Of a DNA stretch of 64,000 nucleotides, positions 54,884 to 64,000 are shown in pieces. Under the pieces are notes generated by a model. The model did no database searches. It was not told where the DNA came from and saw nothing but the letters and a program-made list of their open reading frames with translations. The translations under genes and the position numbers were made by a program. The stretch covers positions 111,463 through 175,462 of the forward strand of contig NZ_PYMB01000008.1 in assembly GCF_003026455.1 (NCBI RefSeq). The letters are read 5' to 3'. The stretch is from Photobacterium rosenbergii (GTDB lineage Bacteria; Pseudomonadota; Gammaproteobacteria; Enterobacterales; Vibrionaceae). Position 1 is the first letter of the stretch. Each line of letters starts with the position of its first letter.

Positions 54884-55974
54884 TGCATATAGTATATCTA
54901 GTTTCAAGCATGAAAAAGTCAGGCTTGACGAAAATAATTTATAACGTTGCTATTAATATTGTTAAAGATAGCAAAGTTTCAATTGTTGAATTGAATTCTG
55001 ACAAACATGATAGTGAGTACAAAGCATCATTAAAATCCTTAGGGGTTGATTTCTACGATGCGAATGTTTCTAAAGTTAATCTACTTAAAAACATTAAAGA
55101 TATTTCAAATATTTTGTCAAGTACTTCCCCTGATGTTGTGCACGCTCATTGTTTACGGAGTATCGTTTTTCTTAGCTTTGTAAAAGGAAATACTTATAAA
55201 AAAGTATGCACGATGCACAGCTACATAGTTAACAATTATGTGGGTGAATTTGGTAAGATAAAAGGGACTCTGCTAGCCAAATTTGTTATTAATAGAGTGA
55301 AAGTTTTTGATGAAATAATCTCTGTTTCTGAATCAGTTCAAAAATTATTTAAAGATAGAGAAAATTTATCAACATATGCGATCTGTAATGGTGTTGATAA
55401 AAAAGCGAAAGCTATTACCGAGTATAATACGATTAAACCTATTCCTTTTATATATACTGGAAGTATTTCTCACAGAAAAAGAATTAAGTTTTTATGTGAA
55501 TCCATTATTAGCTACAATAATTTTTCATCGACTAAAATTAATCTGACACTGGCTGGTTCTGGTCCTCTTTTTAATGAAATATCTCAAAAATACTTAGAAC
55601 ATCAGAATCTATTTTTTTTAGGAAATGTTGAAGATGTAGATAAATATTTATCTGAGGGGGCTTATTTTATTTCGGCTAGCGCTTCTGAAGGTCTTCCTAA
55701 TGCAGTTATGGAAGCTATGGCATTAGGTCTTCCCGTTATACTATCAGATATTCCACCTCACCAAGAATTGTTAGACGGTGATAGAATCGGTTATTCGTTC
55801 GAATTGGATTCTTATGATTCGTTATGCAAAACCTTGAATAAAGTAGTTGAACTTGAAGAGAGTGAGTACTTATCTTTAGCGAGTAAAGCTCATTTCAAGA
55901 TTAATGAAAAATTTAATGTTGAAGTTATGGCTAACAAACACAAAGAACTTTATGAACAAATCATTATTAAATAA
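54883..55974 (+). CDS. GT4-family glycosyltransferase (locus 2)
   Basis: 363 residues starting at GTG 54883, which overlaps the previous stop as TAGTG. GT-B fold: N-terminal HIVYLVSSMKKSGLTKIIYNVA, DVVHAHCLRS, then donor-side FIYTGSISHRKRI and ASEGLPNAVMEAMALGLPVI with the EX7E-type glutamates. The donor is not assigned. Confidence 0.9.
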   Translation: MHIVYLVSSMKKSGLTKIIYNVAINIVKDSKVSIVELNSDKHDSEYKASLKSLGVDFYDANVSKVNLLKNIKDISNILSSTSPDVVHAHCLRSIVFLSFVKGNTYKKVCTMHSYIVNNYVGEFGKIKGTLLAKFVINRVKVFDEIISVSESVQKLFKDRENLSTYAICNGVDKKAKAITEYNTIKPIPFIYTGSISHRKRIKFLCESIISYNNFSSTKINLTLAGSGPLFNEISQKYLEHQNLFFLGNVEDVDKYLSEGAYFISASASEGLPNAVMEAMALGLPVILSDIPPHQELLDGDRIGYSFELDSYDSLCKTLNKVVELEESEYLSLASKAHFKINEKFNVEVMANKHKELYEQIIIK

Positions 55975-57196
55975 TTTTCTGATTGTACTATGCAAAGTGA
56001 TCTTTGTGTGTTCTGTAATGTTAGTGTCAATAGTAATTACTCGAGTTTTTGGTGTCGAAAAACTTGGTTTGTATGTTACTTTTGTTTTGTATAGTGGATT
56101 TGCTTCTTTAATATTTTTGTATGGTAATGCAAGTAAAGTTCTTTATTATTTACCTGGGAATGCAGAGTATGTTGTAAGTTACTTAAAAGCAATATTTAAG
56201 AATAAATTAATTATTGCTTCGTATATGATGTTAGTGATAGTTGTTTTTTCTTATATTATCCACATAAAAGAACAAGAAATTCATCTGTCCATCATTGTAT
56301 TAACAGTTTTTTCCATGGTTTCATGTCTGACATACAACAGTCTGTTTTTGAATGTCTTTAACTCTATAAAGCAGCCAGTTAAAGGTATGCTCCTTTTTCA
56401 AGTGTTACCTCAACTATGTTTAATATTCTATGTTTCAATTTTTTACTTCTTTGATGAGGTCTTTATTCATTACCAATTTGAATGGTTGCTAGTTGCGTCA
56501 TACTTGACAGCAATAGTTATTTCTTTGCCGTTCATACTTTCCAGTTTTGAAATAAAACTGACATCTAAGTACAATAAGCTCAGTTACTTTAAAGGCAGTT
56601 GGAGCTACTTTCTTGGAGCAGTATCGTTTTACTTATTAGGTAATACGGATTTGTTGATCGTTACCCGTGTTTTTGGTCAGGAGCAAATCGCTGCATACTC
56701 ACTTGCTGTAAAATTTAATAGTTTAGTACTCTTCGCTAATGTGTTGGTAAATAGTTCATTTATTCCAAATCTTAGGGTTATGTTAAAAGAGCGCAAATCT
56801 ATTAAAAATCTTATTTATAAATATACTTTATTGATTTTTTTATTTTCAATTTTTGTATCGATAGTTGTATATATCCCATTTGATTTTTGGATTGGACTTT
56901 GGGATAGTAGCTTATATGATTACTATTCGACATTTATTATTCTTGGTGTTGCAGGTATTGTTCAGTCGCTATTTATTTTAACTCCAGCCTGCTTACTCTG
57001 TACGAATAGACAAAAAGAGAACGCTAAGATTGAGTTTGTCACTTTTGTGCTGAATTTGATATTAAGCTTGTCCCTGCTTTACTTTGTTGGTGTTAATGGA
57101 GTTGCTTTGGCTACTCTGATATCAGTTGCAATTGCTGGTATTATAAGAAGTTTATTACTCTTAAATATATTTAGATCGAAAGAGGTGTTGCTTTGA
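55952..57196 (+). CDS. wzx: Wzx-type oligosaccharide flippase (locus 2)
   Basis: 414 residues from ATG 55952. About 12 membrane helices and a start typical of the polysaccharide transporter family (FVCSVMLVSIVITRVFGVEKLGLYV). It has no clear similarity by eye to the locus 1 flippase beyond the fold, as expected if the two units differ. It overlaps the previous gene by 23 bp and the next by four. An in-frame start at 55904 lies within the upstream gene and is rejected. Confidence 0.87.
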   Translation: MNKSLLNNFLIVLCKVIFVCSVMLVSIVITRVFGVEKLGLYVTFVLYSGFASLIFLYGNASKVLYYLPGNAEYVVSYLKAIFKNKLIIASYMMLVIVVFSYIIHIKEQEIHLSIIVLTVFSMVSCLTYNSLFLNVFNSIKQPVKGMLLFQVLPQLCLIFYVSIFYFFDEVFIHYQFEWLLVASYLTAIVISLPFILSSFEIKLTSKYNKLSYFKGSWSYFLGAVSFYLLGNTDLLIVTRVFGQEQIAAYSLAVKFNSLVLFANVLVNSSFIPNLRVMLKERKSIKNLIYKYTLLIFLFSIFVSIVVYIPFDFWIGLWDSSLYDYYSTFIILGVAGIVQSLFILTPACLLCTNRQKENAKIEFVTFVLNLILSLSLLYFVGVNGVALATLISVAIAGIIRSLLLLNIFRSKEVLL

Positions 57197-57654
57197 TTAT
57201 CATTACTTACGGTACTTTTGACTTATTCCATGTTGGCCATGTCAGACTACTTAAGCGTTTGAAATCTTGTTGCGACGAGTTATATGTAGGTGTTTCAACA
57301 GATGAATTTAACTTGTCCAAAGGGAAAAAATCATTTTTTTCATATGATGAGAGGTCTGAAATAGTAAGTTCATGTAAGTATGTTGATCATGTTTTCCCTG
57401 AAAACTGCTGGGAACAAAAAGTGAGTGATATTCAGAAGTATAATGCTGACATATTTGCCATTGGTGATGATTGGAAAGGTAAGTTTGATTTTTTGAATGA
57501 TCATTGTAAAGTCATGTATATTGAGAGAACTAAAGACATCTCGACTACAGATATTAAGTCATCACTATCTTCTATTAATGATAAAAAACTTGACGAAATT
57601 GAAGGTTCATTACATTCAATTATTGAGATAGTTAGAAGTATATCTGTCAAGTAA
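57193..57654 (+). CDS. Glycerol-3-phosphate cytidylyltransferase (TagD/Gct type)
   Basis: 153 residues, start TTG 57193 (TTGA overlap with the previous stop). Nucleotidyltransferase signature YGTFDLFHVGHVRLLKRL with HVGH, the later RTKDISTTDIKSSL match to the RTxGISTT motif, and IGDDWKGKFDFL. It makes CDP-glycerol, the donor for the glycerophosphotransferase at 53753. The C-terminal extension after residue 130 is short. Confidence 0.9.
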   Translation: MIIITYGTFDLFHVGHVRLLKRLKSCCDELYVGVSTDEFNLSKGKKSFFSYDERSEIVSSCKYVDHVFPENCWEQKVSDIQKYNADIFAIGDDWKGKFDFLNDHCKVMYIERTKDISTTDIKSSLSSINDKKLDEIEGSLHSIIEIVRSISVK

Positions 57655-57677
57655 CTCCTTAATTAAAGTTTAACTCA

Positions 57678-58730
57678 ATGAGCAATTATTTAATTATTCC
57701 ATTTTTTTCTTTACTACTCTCATTATCATCGGTTGATAATAGGGTCATAGTAAAAAACATTCAGTTTATATCGTTCGCTTTTTTCTGTGCAGTATTTATT
57801 GGTGTTAAGTATAATTCAGATCCTGATTTTAATGAATATATAAACTTTGTTAATTTATCTCTTGAGTTAGACTTTAACTTATATCTAGACCAATTATTTG
57901 TAGAACCATCTTATTATTTCGTTTCTCGAATATTTGGCTCAGGTGTTTTTTTTATTTTTGCCTTATATTCACTTTTTGCTTTATATGTTTTTTACTCAAA
58001 GTACGAAGGTGTTGGACATTTTGCTTATTTGTTTTGTTTAAGCACAATTTTCTATTTAATTTTCTTTATTCAAATTAGATGGGGAGTTGCAATAGTTTCT
58101 ATTGCTTTAAGTTATTATTACTTTCAATGTAAAAAATATCATTTACATTTGATTTTCTCGGTTATATCTTTAATAAGTCATTTTTTTTCGCTGCCTTTTA
58201 TACTACTAATTTATTGTTCGGCTTATTTTAGCTATAACAAGGCATTATATTTACTTGTTTTTTATATAATTATTGATTTTGTTTTAGGTATAAATTTAAT
58301 AAGCATTCTATCTTATATTTCAAGTTTTGGGCTTTTACCGGAATATATCAATTATAAGTTATCTGCTTATGTGCAAGCTTTTCAACATTCTGAGCCATTT
58401 TATTATTTATATCTATTTAAATATATTTCTCTCATATTAATAATTCATTTATTTATAAAAGATGATAACTGTTATGGGTTGAATACATATTATATATTGC
58501 TGGTATTGTTTTTTTACTCATTAATAGATGTTGGTTTATTTTCCCAACGTACTTCTGCATTAATTGAAATTTTCTTTAGCCTTTCTTTTGCTACGGCTTT
58601 ATTTAAGTTGTTTGATTTTAAGAAAGCATGGCTTATATTTTTTATTATACTAAGCTGTAGTTGGTCATTTAATCTGTTCCTCCTTTTTTGGAAGGGCTCT
58701 CTTTTTGAATATAAACACTTATTGTTCTAA
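57678..58730 (+). CDS. wzy: EpsG/Wzy-like polysaccharide polymerase (locus 2)
   Basis: 350 residues, almost all hydrophobic, with 9-11 membrane segments. It has the EpsG-type pattern (NSDPDFNEYINFVN near the N-terminus, IRWGVAIVSIALSYYYFQ and LISHFFSLPF in the middle). Likely the repeat-unit polymerase. Named by topology and place in the locus. The stop overlaps the next start (TAATG). Confidence 0.78.
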   Translation: MSNYLIIPFFSLLLSLSSVDNRVIVKNIQFISFAFFCAVFIGVKYNSDPDFNEYINFVNLSLELDFNLYLDQLFVEPSYYFVSRIFGSGVFFIFALYSLFALYVFYSKYEGVGHFAYLFCLSTIFYLIFFIQIRWGVAIVSIALSYYYFQCKKYHLHLIFSVISLISHFFSLPFILLIYCSAYFSYNKALYLLVFYIIIDFVLGINLISILSYISSFGLLPEYINYKLSAYVQAFQHSEPFYYLYLFKYISLILIIHLFIKDDNCYGLNTYYILLVLFFYSLIDVGLFSQRTSALIEIFFSLSFATALFKLFDFKKAWLIFFIILSCSWSFNLFLLFWKGSLFEYKHLLF

Positions 58731-59722
58731 TGAAAAAAATTTTAATCATAGGCTATGAATTTCACGGCTATTTGGATCGTTTAACAACTAAGTTGAACGA
58801 TTCGGGTTATATTGTTGACTGTATAACCCACCGACAAATTTTTGAATGTTACCCTATTTTTTTGCGGAAAGCCGCTTACATTTCTTATAGATTACTTTGC
58901 CGGTTATTATCCAAGTCATCCTTTTCACCTAAACTTTATTCATTATTTTGTTCAAAATTTCAAACAAGCTTTATAAAGAAGATTGTTAGTCAGTTATCAT
59001 CGGTCCAATTTGATTTGGTACTAATTGTTGGAACTCATGAACTTGATACATTAGGTGTCGAGCTGTTGAAGGATAAAATCAGTGCACAGAAATGGGCTTT
59101 ATATAAGTGGGATGCTGAAAATAGGTATTCATTACAACATATTCATTCTTATTTTGATGCAGTTTTCAGTTTTCAGTTATCTGATTCAATAGATGGAGTG
59201 CACTTTTTGCCTAATTTCCATTTCGTTGAACCTTATAAAAATATACATGTAAACAGAGATATTGATCTTACAGCGGTTTCTATTTTTGATAAGGCTAGAT
59301 ATAAAGAGTTGTCGGATTTCTATAACCGCCTGAAGCCAAAGGAATATCGGATCAGTTTTGTTAGCAATAAGCAACTCAATTTACCTTTCACTACAAATGA
59401 ACGTGTCGATCACCAACGTTTGTTATCTTATTATAAAAAATCAAAGTTGGTATATGATTTTTCACCGAAAAATCAAAGTGGTATGTCACAACGTGTTTTA
59501 GAGGCATTGGCTAGTGGCTGTAATGTAGTCACTCAAAATCAAGACGCTCTAACGCTATTTGGTCGATCAGGTCGTGTTTTTTCCCCAGATTCATTTTTTT
59601 CTACAATTGATTCTGTTTCAATAACTAGTGAAAGTATTGATTCATTAGCTGAGCAATGTTATTGCGTTAATTGGTTTGAGGAAATTTATAGGGTCTCGCA
59701 TATACCATCTGAAAATCTATGA
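58730..59722 (+). CDS. Putative glycosyltransferase, CgeB-like
   Basis: 330 residues with a GT-B-like layout: ILIIGYEFHGYLDRLTTKLNDSG, DLVLIVGTHE, ALYKWDAENRYSLQHIHSYFDAVFSF, and a donor-side C-terminus (DFSPKNQSGMSQRVLEALASGCNVVTQN). This last segment is the usual nucleotide-sugar region. Similar proteins occur in O-antigen and spore-coat loci. Linkage unknown. Last gene of locus 2. Confidence 0.72.
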   Translation: MKKILIIGYEFHGYLDRLTTKLNDSGYIVDCITHRQIFECYPIFLRKAAYISYRLLCRLLSKSSFSPKLYSLFCSKFQTSFIKKIVSQLSSVQFDLVLIVGTHELDTLGVELLKDKISAQKWALYKWDAENRYSLQHIHSYFDAVFSFQLSDSIDGVHFLPNFHFVEPYKNIHVNRDIDLTAVSIFDKARYKELSDFYNRLKPKEYRISFVSNKQLNLPFTTNERVDHQRLLSYYKKSKLVYDFSPKNQSGMSQRVLEALASGCNVVTQNQDALTLFGRSGRVFSPDSFFSTIDSVSITSESIDSLAEQCYCVNWFEEIYRVSHIPSENL

Positions 59723-59734
59723 TATTTGCAACAA

Positions 59735-59768
59735 AAAAACCGAATAGTTCATATCTATTCGGTTTTTC
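59735..59768. terminator. Bidirectional terminator at the end of locus 2
   Basis: AAAAACCGAATAG (59735-59747) and CTATTCGGTTTTT (59755-59767) with a seven-base loop. It serves locus 2 on the plus strand and the WecA-type gene on the minus strand. Confidence 0.92.
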
Positions 59769-59788
59769 TTTGATTAGTAGTGCTTATG

Positions 59789-60841
59789 TTAGTTTTTATC
59801 AGTGAACCTTTTTATTAAAGCTGTTACTTTCCATATATTCAGCAATATGGATAAATATATCGTGAATGTAGCAATGAATAACCAAAACATAATGTATTCA
59901 GGTAACGAGTGCATTTCACCGTAAATACCGAATGATGCAAATGCTGTTGCCATGCTACATATGGCAATCAAAGTTTGTACTGAGTTTAGACCTAACCTTT
60001 GAAAAATATGATGCAGGTGCTCTCGATCTGGCTTGAAGGGAGAATCACCACGTCTGATTCTTCTAATCATTATTGCAGCCATATCCATCAGTGGAATGGC
60101 TATCAACCACAACGCTGTTACAGGGCGAAGTGGTGATTTAATGCCGTTTTGGCTGGCCAATAGTAACATCCAGATCACAGTAAACCCTATCAGCATACTT
60201 CCAGCATCCCCCATAAATACTTTTCTTCTTCGCCCAAATGCTCCTAAGTTGAGTAGGATATAGGGCAGAATTGCTATAACAATGATCATTAATATGTATG
60301 CCAAGTTCCCTTGACCTTCATGATTCAATATAAAAGCAAGTGAAGAGAAGGTAACGATGGATAACCCACCGAGTAACCCGTCGATCCCATCAACCATATT
60401 AAATGCGTTAATAGCTCCAATTACTGCAATGACAGTAATCAGGTAGCCGAAAACACCAAGATCTATGTCACCGAACCCGATTAAATTACCCAAGGTATGT
60501 AATTCAAGACCCGCGAAGTAAATCATGCAGATAGACAAGGCACCCTGGAGGAGCATTCTCAGTTTGAAATCGACATCAAACTTATCATCTAGTGCTCCAA
60601 CGACCGTTAGGGTTGTTATACAAAATACAAAGAGGCCAGAATCATTCAATATTTCAGGCTTGTAGTACAAAAATTGAGCTAAGCAGATGCATATAGATAT
60701 GCCCCCAACAAGTGGTACTGCCCCTTGGTGATGCTTTCTTGCATTGGGTTTATCAACGAGGCCAATGCGCTTTGCAAATTTTCGTAGGAGAAATAGAGCT
60801 GTTAGAGATGAGAAAAAGACGAAAAAGAAGTCTGCAAACAT
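59789..60841 (-). CDS. wecA: WecA-type undecaprenyl-phosphate sugar-1-phosphate transferase
   Basis: 350 residues with about 10-11 membrane helices and the MraY/WecA motifs: GLVDKPNARKHHQGAVPLVGG, NAFNMVDGIDGLLGG (the DGIDGL metal site), GRRRKVFMGDAGSM, and the cytoplasmic RRGDSPFKPDREHLHHIFQRLG. It puts GlcNAc-1-P or a similar sugar on the lipid carrier, and so would start the locus 2 unit. It is transcribed towards locus 2. A separate housekeeping wecA cannot be excluded. Confidence 0.88.
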   Translation of the reverse strand: MFADFFFVFFSSLTALFLLRKFAKRIGLVDKPNARKHHQGAVPLVGGISICICLAQFLYYKPEILNDSGLFVFCITTLTVVGALDDKFDVDFKLRMLLQGALSICMIYFAGLELHTLGNLIGFGDIDLGVFGYLITVIAVIGAINAFNMVDGIDGLLGGLSIVTFSSLAFILNHEGQGNLAYILMIIVIAILPYILLNLGAFGRRRKVFMGDAGSMLIGFTVIWMLLLASQNGIKSPLRPVTALWLIAIPLMDMAAIMIRRIRRGDSPFKPDREHLHHIFQRLGLNSVQTLIAICSMATAFASFGIYGEMHSLPEYIMFWLFIATFTIYLSILLNIWKVTALIKRFTDKN

Positions 60842-61113
60842 TGGATACTACTAGTGCTATGAGGTAATGGTCATAGTAAATTTTAACAAGAATTAGCTGC
60901 TTAAAGAAGTCTTAAGAGTAACTCAATAGTAACTGTTTATATGGGCAAGCTCTATTATTGATAAGTTAGTGACTCCTTACCTCTTGATTTTACTGATTTA
61001 TAATGAATTTGTTTATTGTTTTTTGAGATGTCACACTAATCGTTTTTCGTTGATTAATGCGGGTATTGTTTTTTTTGCCATCATGGTTATCAATTACTTT
61101 GAAGGTGTGGCAA

Positions 61114-62487
61114 ATGAACGTTATACATCACGGCGCTTACAATGGTGTCACCGGCTCTTGCCATGAGTTGCAGTGGCAACAGTATGGTATTTTGGTTGAC
61201 TGCGGTTTGTTTCAGGGCGAGGAAGCACCAAAAGTATTGGATATCGAGTTTCCAGTCACGCATATCCAAGCTTTGGTGATAACCCATTGCCATATAGATC
61301 ATATTGGGCGGATCCCTTGGTTGCTGGCAGCAGGCTTCAGGGGGCTAATCTATGCAACCGAAGCAACAGCAGCCTTATTGCCCCTTATGCTCGAAGATAG
61401 CCTGAAAATCCAGTTGAGTTTAAACGAAAGACAACGCAATACCTTTCTCTCCTTGATAAGAAGCCTTCTCCGCCCGGTTCCCTTTGGGTGCCAAGCTCCT
61501 ATTACCTTGCCGAATGGCGACAGGCTAACTCTGTATTTCCGTCAAGCTGGGCATATATTGGGTTCGGCATTTGTCGAAATTGTCATGCCGGATGAGCGAG
61601 TGGTCGTTTTTTCGGGGGATCTTGGTCCTTCCAATACACCTTTGTTGGTTGACCCTATTTCACCAAAGCGCGCAGATGTATTAGTGCTCGAAAGCACCTA
61701 TGGAAACAGGGTACATGAATGCCAGTCAGAGCGATCTGATATGTTAAAGCAGATTATAGAGCGGTCTTTGCTAGATGGCGGCGCAATACTAATCCCTGCT
61801 TTCAGTGTTGGCCGTACTCAAGAGTTGCTATTTGATATCGAGATCCTGATTGCAGATTCTTTAATGCCGTTATTGCAAGTTAATCAACAACAGATGAAAT
61901 GGCTGGAGCTGCCGGTTGTACTGGATTCGCCCTTAGCTGGTGAGGTAACTGAACAATATAATTTATTCCACCGCCTATGGGACACAGAGGCAAAGAGCCG
62001 CAAGAGTTGTGGACGCCACCCTCTATCATTCGAGCAATGTATTACCATTGAATCCCACCAGCAGCACCAATCAATCGTAAATCGTCTTCAATCAACCAAC
62101 GAGCCTGCCATTATTGTTGCTGCTAGTGGTATGTGTAGTGGAGGTCGGATAGTGAATTATCTCGAGGCCCTATTACCAGATCCTCGCACTGACATCGTGA
62201 TAGTCGGCTATCAGGCCAAAGGTACATTGGGGTATTCACTTGCTGTAGGTGAAAAGAGGGTGAAGATTAACAATCAGTGCATTGAGGTGAGAGCGAAGGT
62301 ACATAACCTTTCTGGCTATTCGGCTCATGCAGATAAGAATGACCTGATTAAGTTTGTTGCTAATATCGAGCAAGGACCACAAGAAATTCATATTGTTCAT
62401 GGTGATTACCGTGCGCAATCTAGGCTCGCCAATGCATTGCGTGAATTAAGGCCGGACAGTGAAGTTTTGGTTTCCGCTGAAGGGTAA
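61114..62487 (+). CDS. rjg: Rjg: MBL-fold beta-CASP RNA-processing-like hydrolase
   Basis: 457 residues from ATG 61114 (AAGG eight bases upstream; the extension from 61057 has no family match). Metallo-beta-lactamase motifs THCHIDHIGR, GHILGSAF and FSGDLGPSN; beta-CASP text LESTYGNR, AFSVGRTQELL, LDSPLAGEVTEQY and ASGMCSGGRIVNYL; and the RMMBL end GYSAHADKNDL. This fold includes RNA nucleases. In Vibrio it is the conserved right-junction gene of O/K-antigen regions, which fits its place here. Substrate unknown. Confidence 0.88.
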   Translation: MNVIHHGAYNGVTGSCHELQWQQYGILVDCGLFQGEEAPKVLDIEFPVTHIQALVITHCHIDHIGRIPWLLAAGFRGLIYATEATAALLPLMLEDSLKIQLSLNERQRNTFLSLIRSLLRPVPFGCQAPITLPNGDRLTLYFRQAGHILGSAFVEIVMPDERVVVFSGDLGPSNTPLLVDPISPKRADVLVLESTYGNRVHECQSERSDMLKQIIERSLLDGGAILIPAFSVGRTQELLFDIEILIADSLMPLLQVNQQQMKWLELPVVLDSPLAGEVTEQYNLFHRLWDTEAKSRKSCGRHPLSFEQCITIESHQQHQSIVNRLQSTNEPAIIVAASGMCSGGRIVNYLEALLPDPRTDIVIVGYQAKGTLGYSLAVGEKRVKINNQCIEVRAKVHNLSGYSAHADKNDLIKFVANIEQGPQEIHIVHGDYRAQSRLANALRELRPDSEVLVSAEG

Positions 62488-62672
62488 AGATTGAATTGAT
62501 CTCACTTTTACTTGATCTTAGATATTATCAGCTAGGGTTGCTGCTATGCTCTGTGAAATAACTAGAGTAGTATCCATGCGAGTGAAATATTTGAAGAGTC
62601 ATAATATTGCGGACAATCATTCAGTATGGCTCGAGGCTATTACTGGTTCGCACTAGAAATTGAGGTTGAGTA

Positions 62673-63839
62673 ATGAAAATTACCGTAGCGGGCACTGGAT
62701 ATGTAGGCCTGTCAAACGCTGTTCTGCTGGCACAGCACAATGAAGTCGTTGCATTGGATATTATTCAAGACAAAGTAGACTTGATTAACAAAGCTATTTC
62801 TCCAATTGAAGACAAAGAGATTTCTCAGTACTTGTCTGAGAAAACGCTGAACTTGAAAGCGACCACGGATAAAGAGTCGGCATACCAGAATGCAGATTTC
62901 GTCATTATCGCGACCCCAACCGATTATGACCCGATCACCAACTACTTCAATACCTCTTCTGTTGAAGCGGTGATCAATGATGTCTTGGCGATCAACCCTC
63001 AAGCGGTAATGATCATTAAGTCTACCGTGCCTGTGGGGTATACCCAGCGAGTCAAGGAAGAACTGGGCTGTGGTAACTTACTGTTCTCGCCTGAGTTTTT
63101 ACGTGAAGGTCGTGCCTTGTACGATAACCTTTACCCGTCCCGTATCATTGTCGGTGAAAAATCCGAGCGCGCAGAAGTGTTTGCTAACCTTCTGGTGCAA
63201 GGGGCAGAGAAAGAGGATATTCAGGTACTGTTCACCGACTCCACTGAAGCGGAAGCGGTTAAACTTTTCTCTAATACTTATCTTGCAATGCGTGTGGCCT
63301 ACTTTAACGAGTTGGATTCTTATGCCGAGGCCCACGGTTTGGATAGCCGCCAAATCATTGAAGGTGTAGGTCTCGACCCTCGTATTGGCAACCATTACAA
63401 CAACCCGTCCTTTGGTTACGGCGGTTACTGCTTGCCGAAAGACACCAAACAACTGTTAGCCAACTACCAGTCGGTACCGAATAACATTATCGGTGCAATT
63501 GTTGATGCTAACCGTACCCGCAAAGACTTCATTGCAGATTCAATTATCGCCAAGCGCCCGAAAGTCGTTGGTGTTTATCGTCTTATCATGAAAGCGGGCT
63601 CCGATAACTTCCGCGCTTCCTCTATTCAGGGGATCATGAAGCGTATCAAGGCCAAAGGTATCCAAGTCGTTGTCTACGAGCCGGTACTTAAAGAAGATGA
63701 CTTCTTCCAGTCCAAGGTGATCAAGGACCTTGAAGAGTTCAAGCAAATCTCTGACGTGATTGTCTCCAACCGTATGGCAGAAGAACTCGCTGACGTAGAA
63801 GAGAAGGTTTACACCCGTGACCTGTTCGGGGCGGACTAA
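62673..63839 (+). CDS. ugd: UDP-glucose 6-dehydrogenase (copy 2)
   Basis: 388 residues, same length and motifs as the copy at 39709 ([21 protein letters not shown]; catalytic Cys253 in [14 protein letters not shown]). Its codons look like the host core genes, whereas copy 1 is more A/T-rich, so this may be the resident gene and copy 1 the locus-borne one. It follows rjg by 185 bp and probably has its own promoter. Confidence 0.95.
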   Translation: MKITVAGTGYVGLSNAVLLAQHNEVVALDIIQDKVDLINKAISPIEDKEISQYLSEKTLNLKATTDKESAYQNADFVIIATPTDYDPITNYFNTSSVEAVINDVLAINPQAVMIIKSTVPVGYTQRVKEELGCGNLLFSPEFLREGRALYDNLYPSRIIVGEKSERAEVFANLLVQGAEKEDIQVLFTDSTEAEAVKLFSNTYLAMRVAYFNELDSYAEAHGLDSRQIIEGVGLDPRIGNHYNNPSFGYGGYCLPKDTKQLLANYQSVPNNIIGAIVDANRTRKDFIADSIIAKRPKVVGVYRLIMKAGSDNFRASSIQGIMKRIKAKGIQVVVYEPVLKEDDFFQSKVIKDLEEFKQISDVIVSNRMAEELADVEEKVYTRDLFGAD

Positions 63840-63853
63840 TCGCTTTCAGCTTT

Positions 63854-63880
63854 GGGCCCTTGGAAGATAGGGCCCTTATA
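63854..63880 (+). terminator. Possible terminator after ugd copy 2
   Basis: GGGCCCT (63854-63860) and AGGGCCC (63869-63875) around eight bases, then TTATAT. A short G/C stem but weak T tract. The last 120 bases of the window show nothing further that I can assign. Confidence 0.55.
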
Positions 63881-64000
63881 TGGACTCCCTTGGGAAATCA
63901 ACAAAGAAACAAAACTAAAACAAGGTATAGATGCGCACTTATATACGGGCTTTTTTGGGGAGCTACCCCGCCCTAAAATGTAGTCGCACCAGTAAGCTAA

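Noticed and set aside
60969..61166. 65-codon hydrophobic plus-strand frame before rjg
   Set aside because: It overlaps the rjg start in another frame and lacks a ribosome site or family pattern.

Overview
The window comes from the main chromosome of a gamma-proteobacterium of the Vibrionaceae. Supporting this are the polar-flagellum chemotaxis order cheA-cheB-parC-parP-cheW-DUF2802, the cytochrome c maturation operon next to it, mlaA/epmC/yfcL, and a surface-polysaccharide region ending at an rjg-type beta-CASP gene, which is the usual right boundary of Vibrio O-antigen/capsule loci. Photobacterium is a reasonable guess at genus, but the sequence alone does not settle it.

Layout. 1-6.1 kb: end of the chemotaxis operon (cheA enters from the left, cut by the window edge), closed by a terminator. 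6.3-6.7 kb: a small secreted protein. 7.2-14.7 kb: ccmABCDEFG-ccmH-ccmI for haem attachment to c-type cytochromes, with an unusual 314-bp gap and perfect hairpin between ccmB and ccmC. 14.9-18.4 kb: mlaA, a four-helix-bundle gene, epmC, yfcL and a small membrane protein, separated by arrays of a degenerate heptanucleotide repeat. 19.0-23.3 kb (minus strand): a yjbEFGH/wbfBCD-type exopolysaccharide operon.

23.8-45.5 kb is polysaccharide locus 1: an ops/JUMPstart (RfaH) element, wza, wzc, rmlBADC, flippase, polymerase, glycosyltransferases, a PglC-type initiating transferase, an ATP-grasp/HAD/DegT module, ugd, galU, a WbpM-type dehydratase and glmU. glmM and the wzc-cognate phosphatase wzb follow. 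48.1-59.7 kb is locus 2: a Fur-box-like site, a second ops element, a second rmlBADC set, Wzz, glycosyltransferases, a CDP-glycerol module (cytidylyltransferase plus glycerophosphotransferase), a second flippase and a second polymerase. A convergent WecA-type transferase, rjg and a second ugd close the window. Locus 1 looks like a Wza/Wzc-exported capsule started by PglC. Locus 2 looks like a Wzz-controlled, probably WecA-started O-antigen-like polymer that may carry glycerol phosphate. This assignment is inferred from gene content.

The least explained structure is a dispersed family of 7-bp repeats of the form YAGNNNC (TAGGAAC, TAGGATC, CAGGTTC, CAGGACC, CAGTACC and others). It fills most of the non-operonic gaps between 6.8 and 46 kb in both orientations, sometimes as perfect arrays (13 copies in the wza leader, 5 next to the yjbH stop) and sometimes inside larger 46-, 53- and about 81-bp tandem units. 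I found no tRNA, rRNA, CRISPR array, transposase or integrase.
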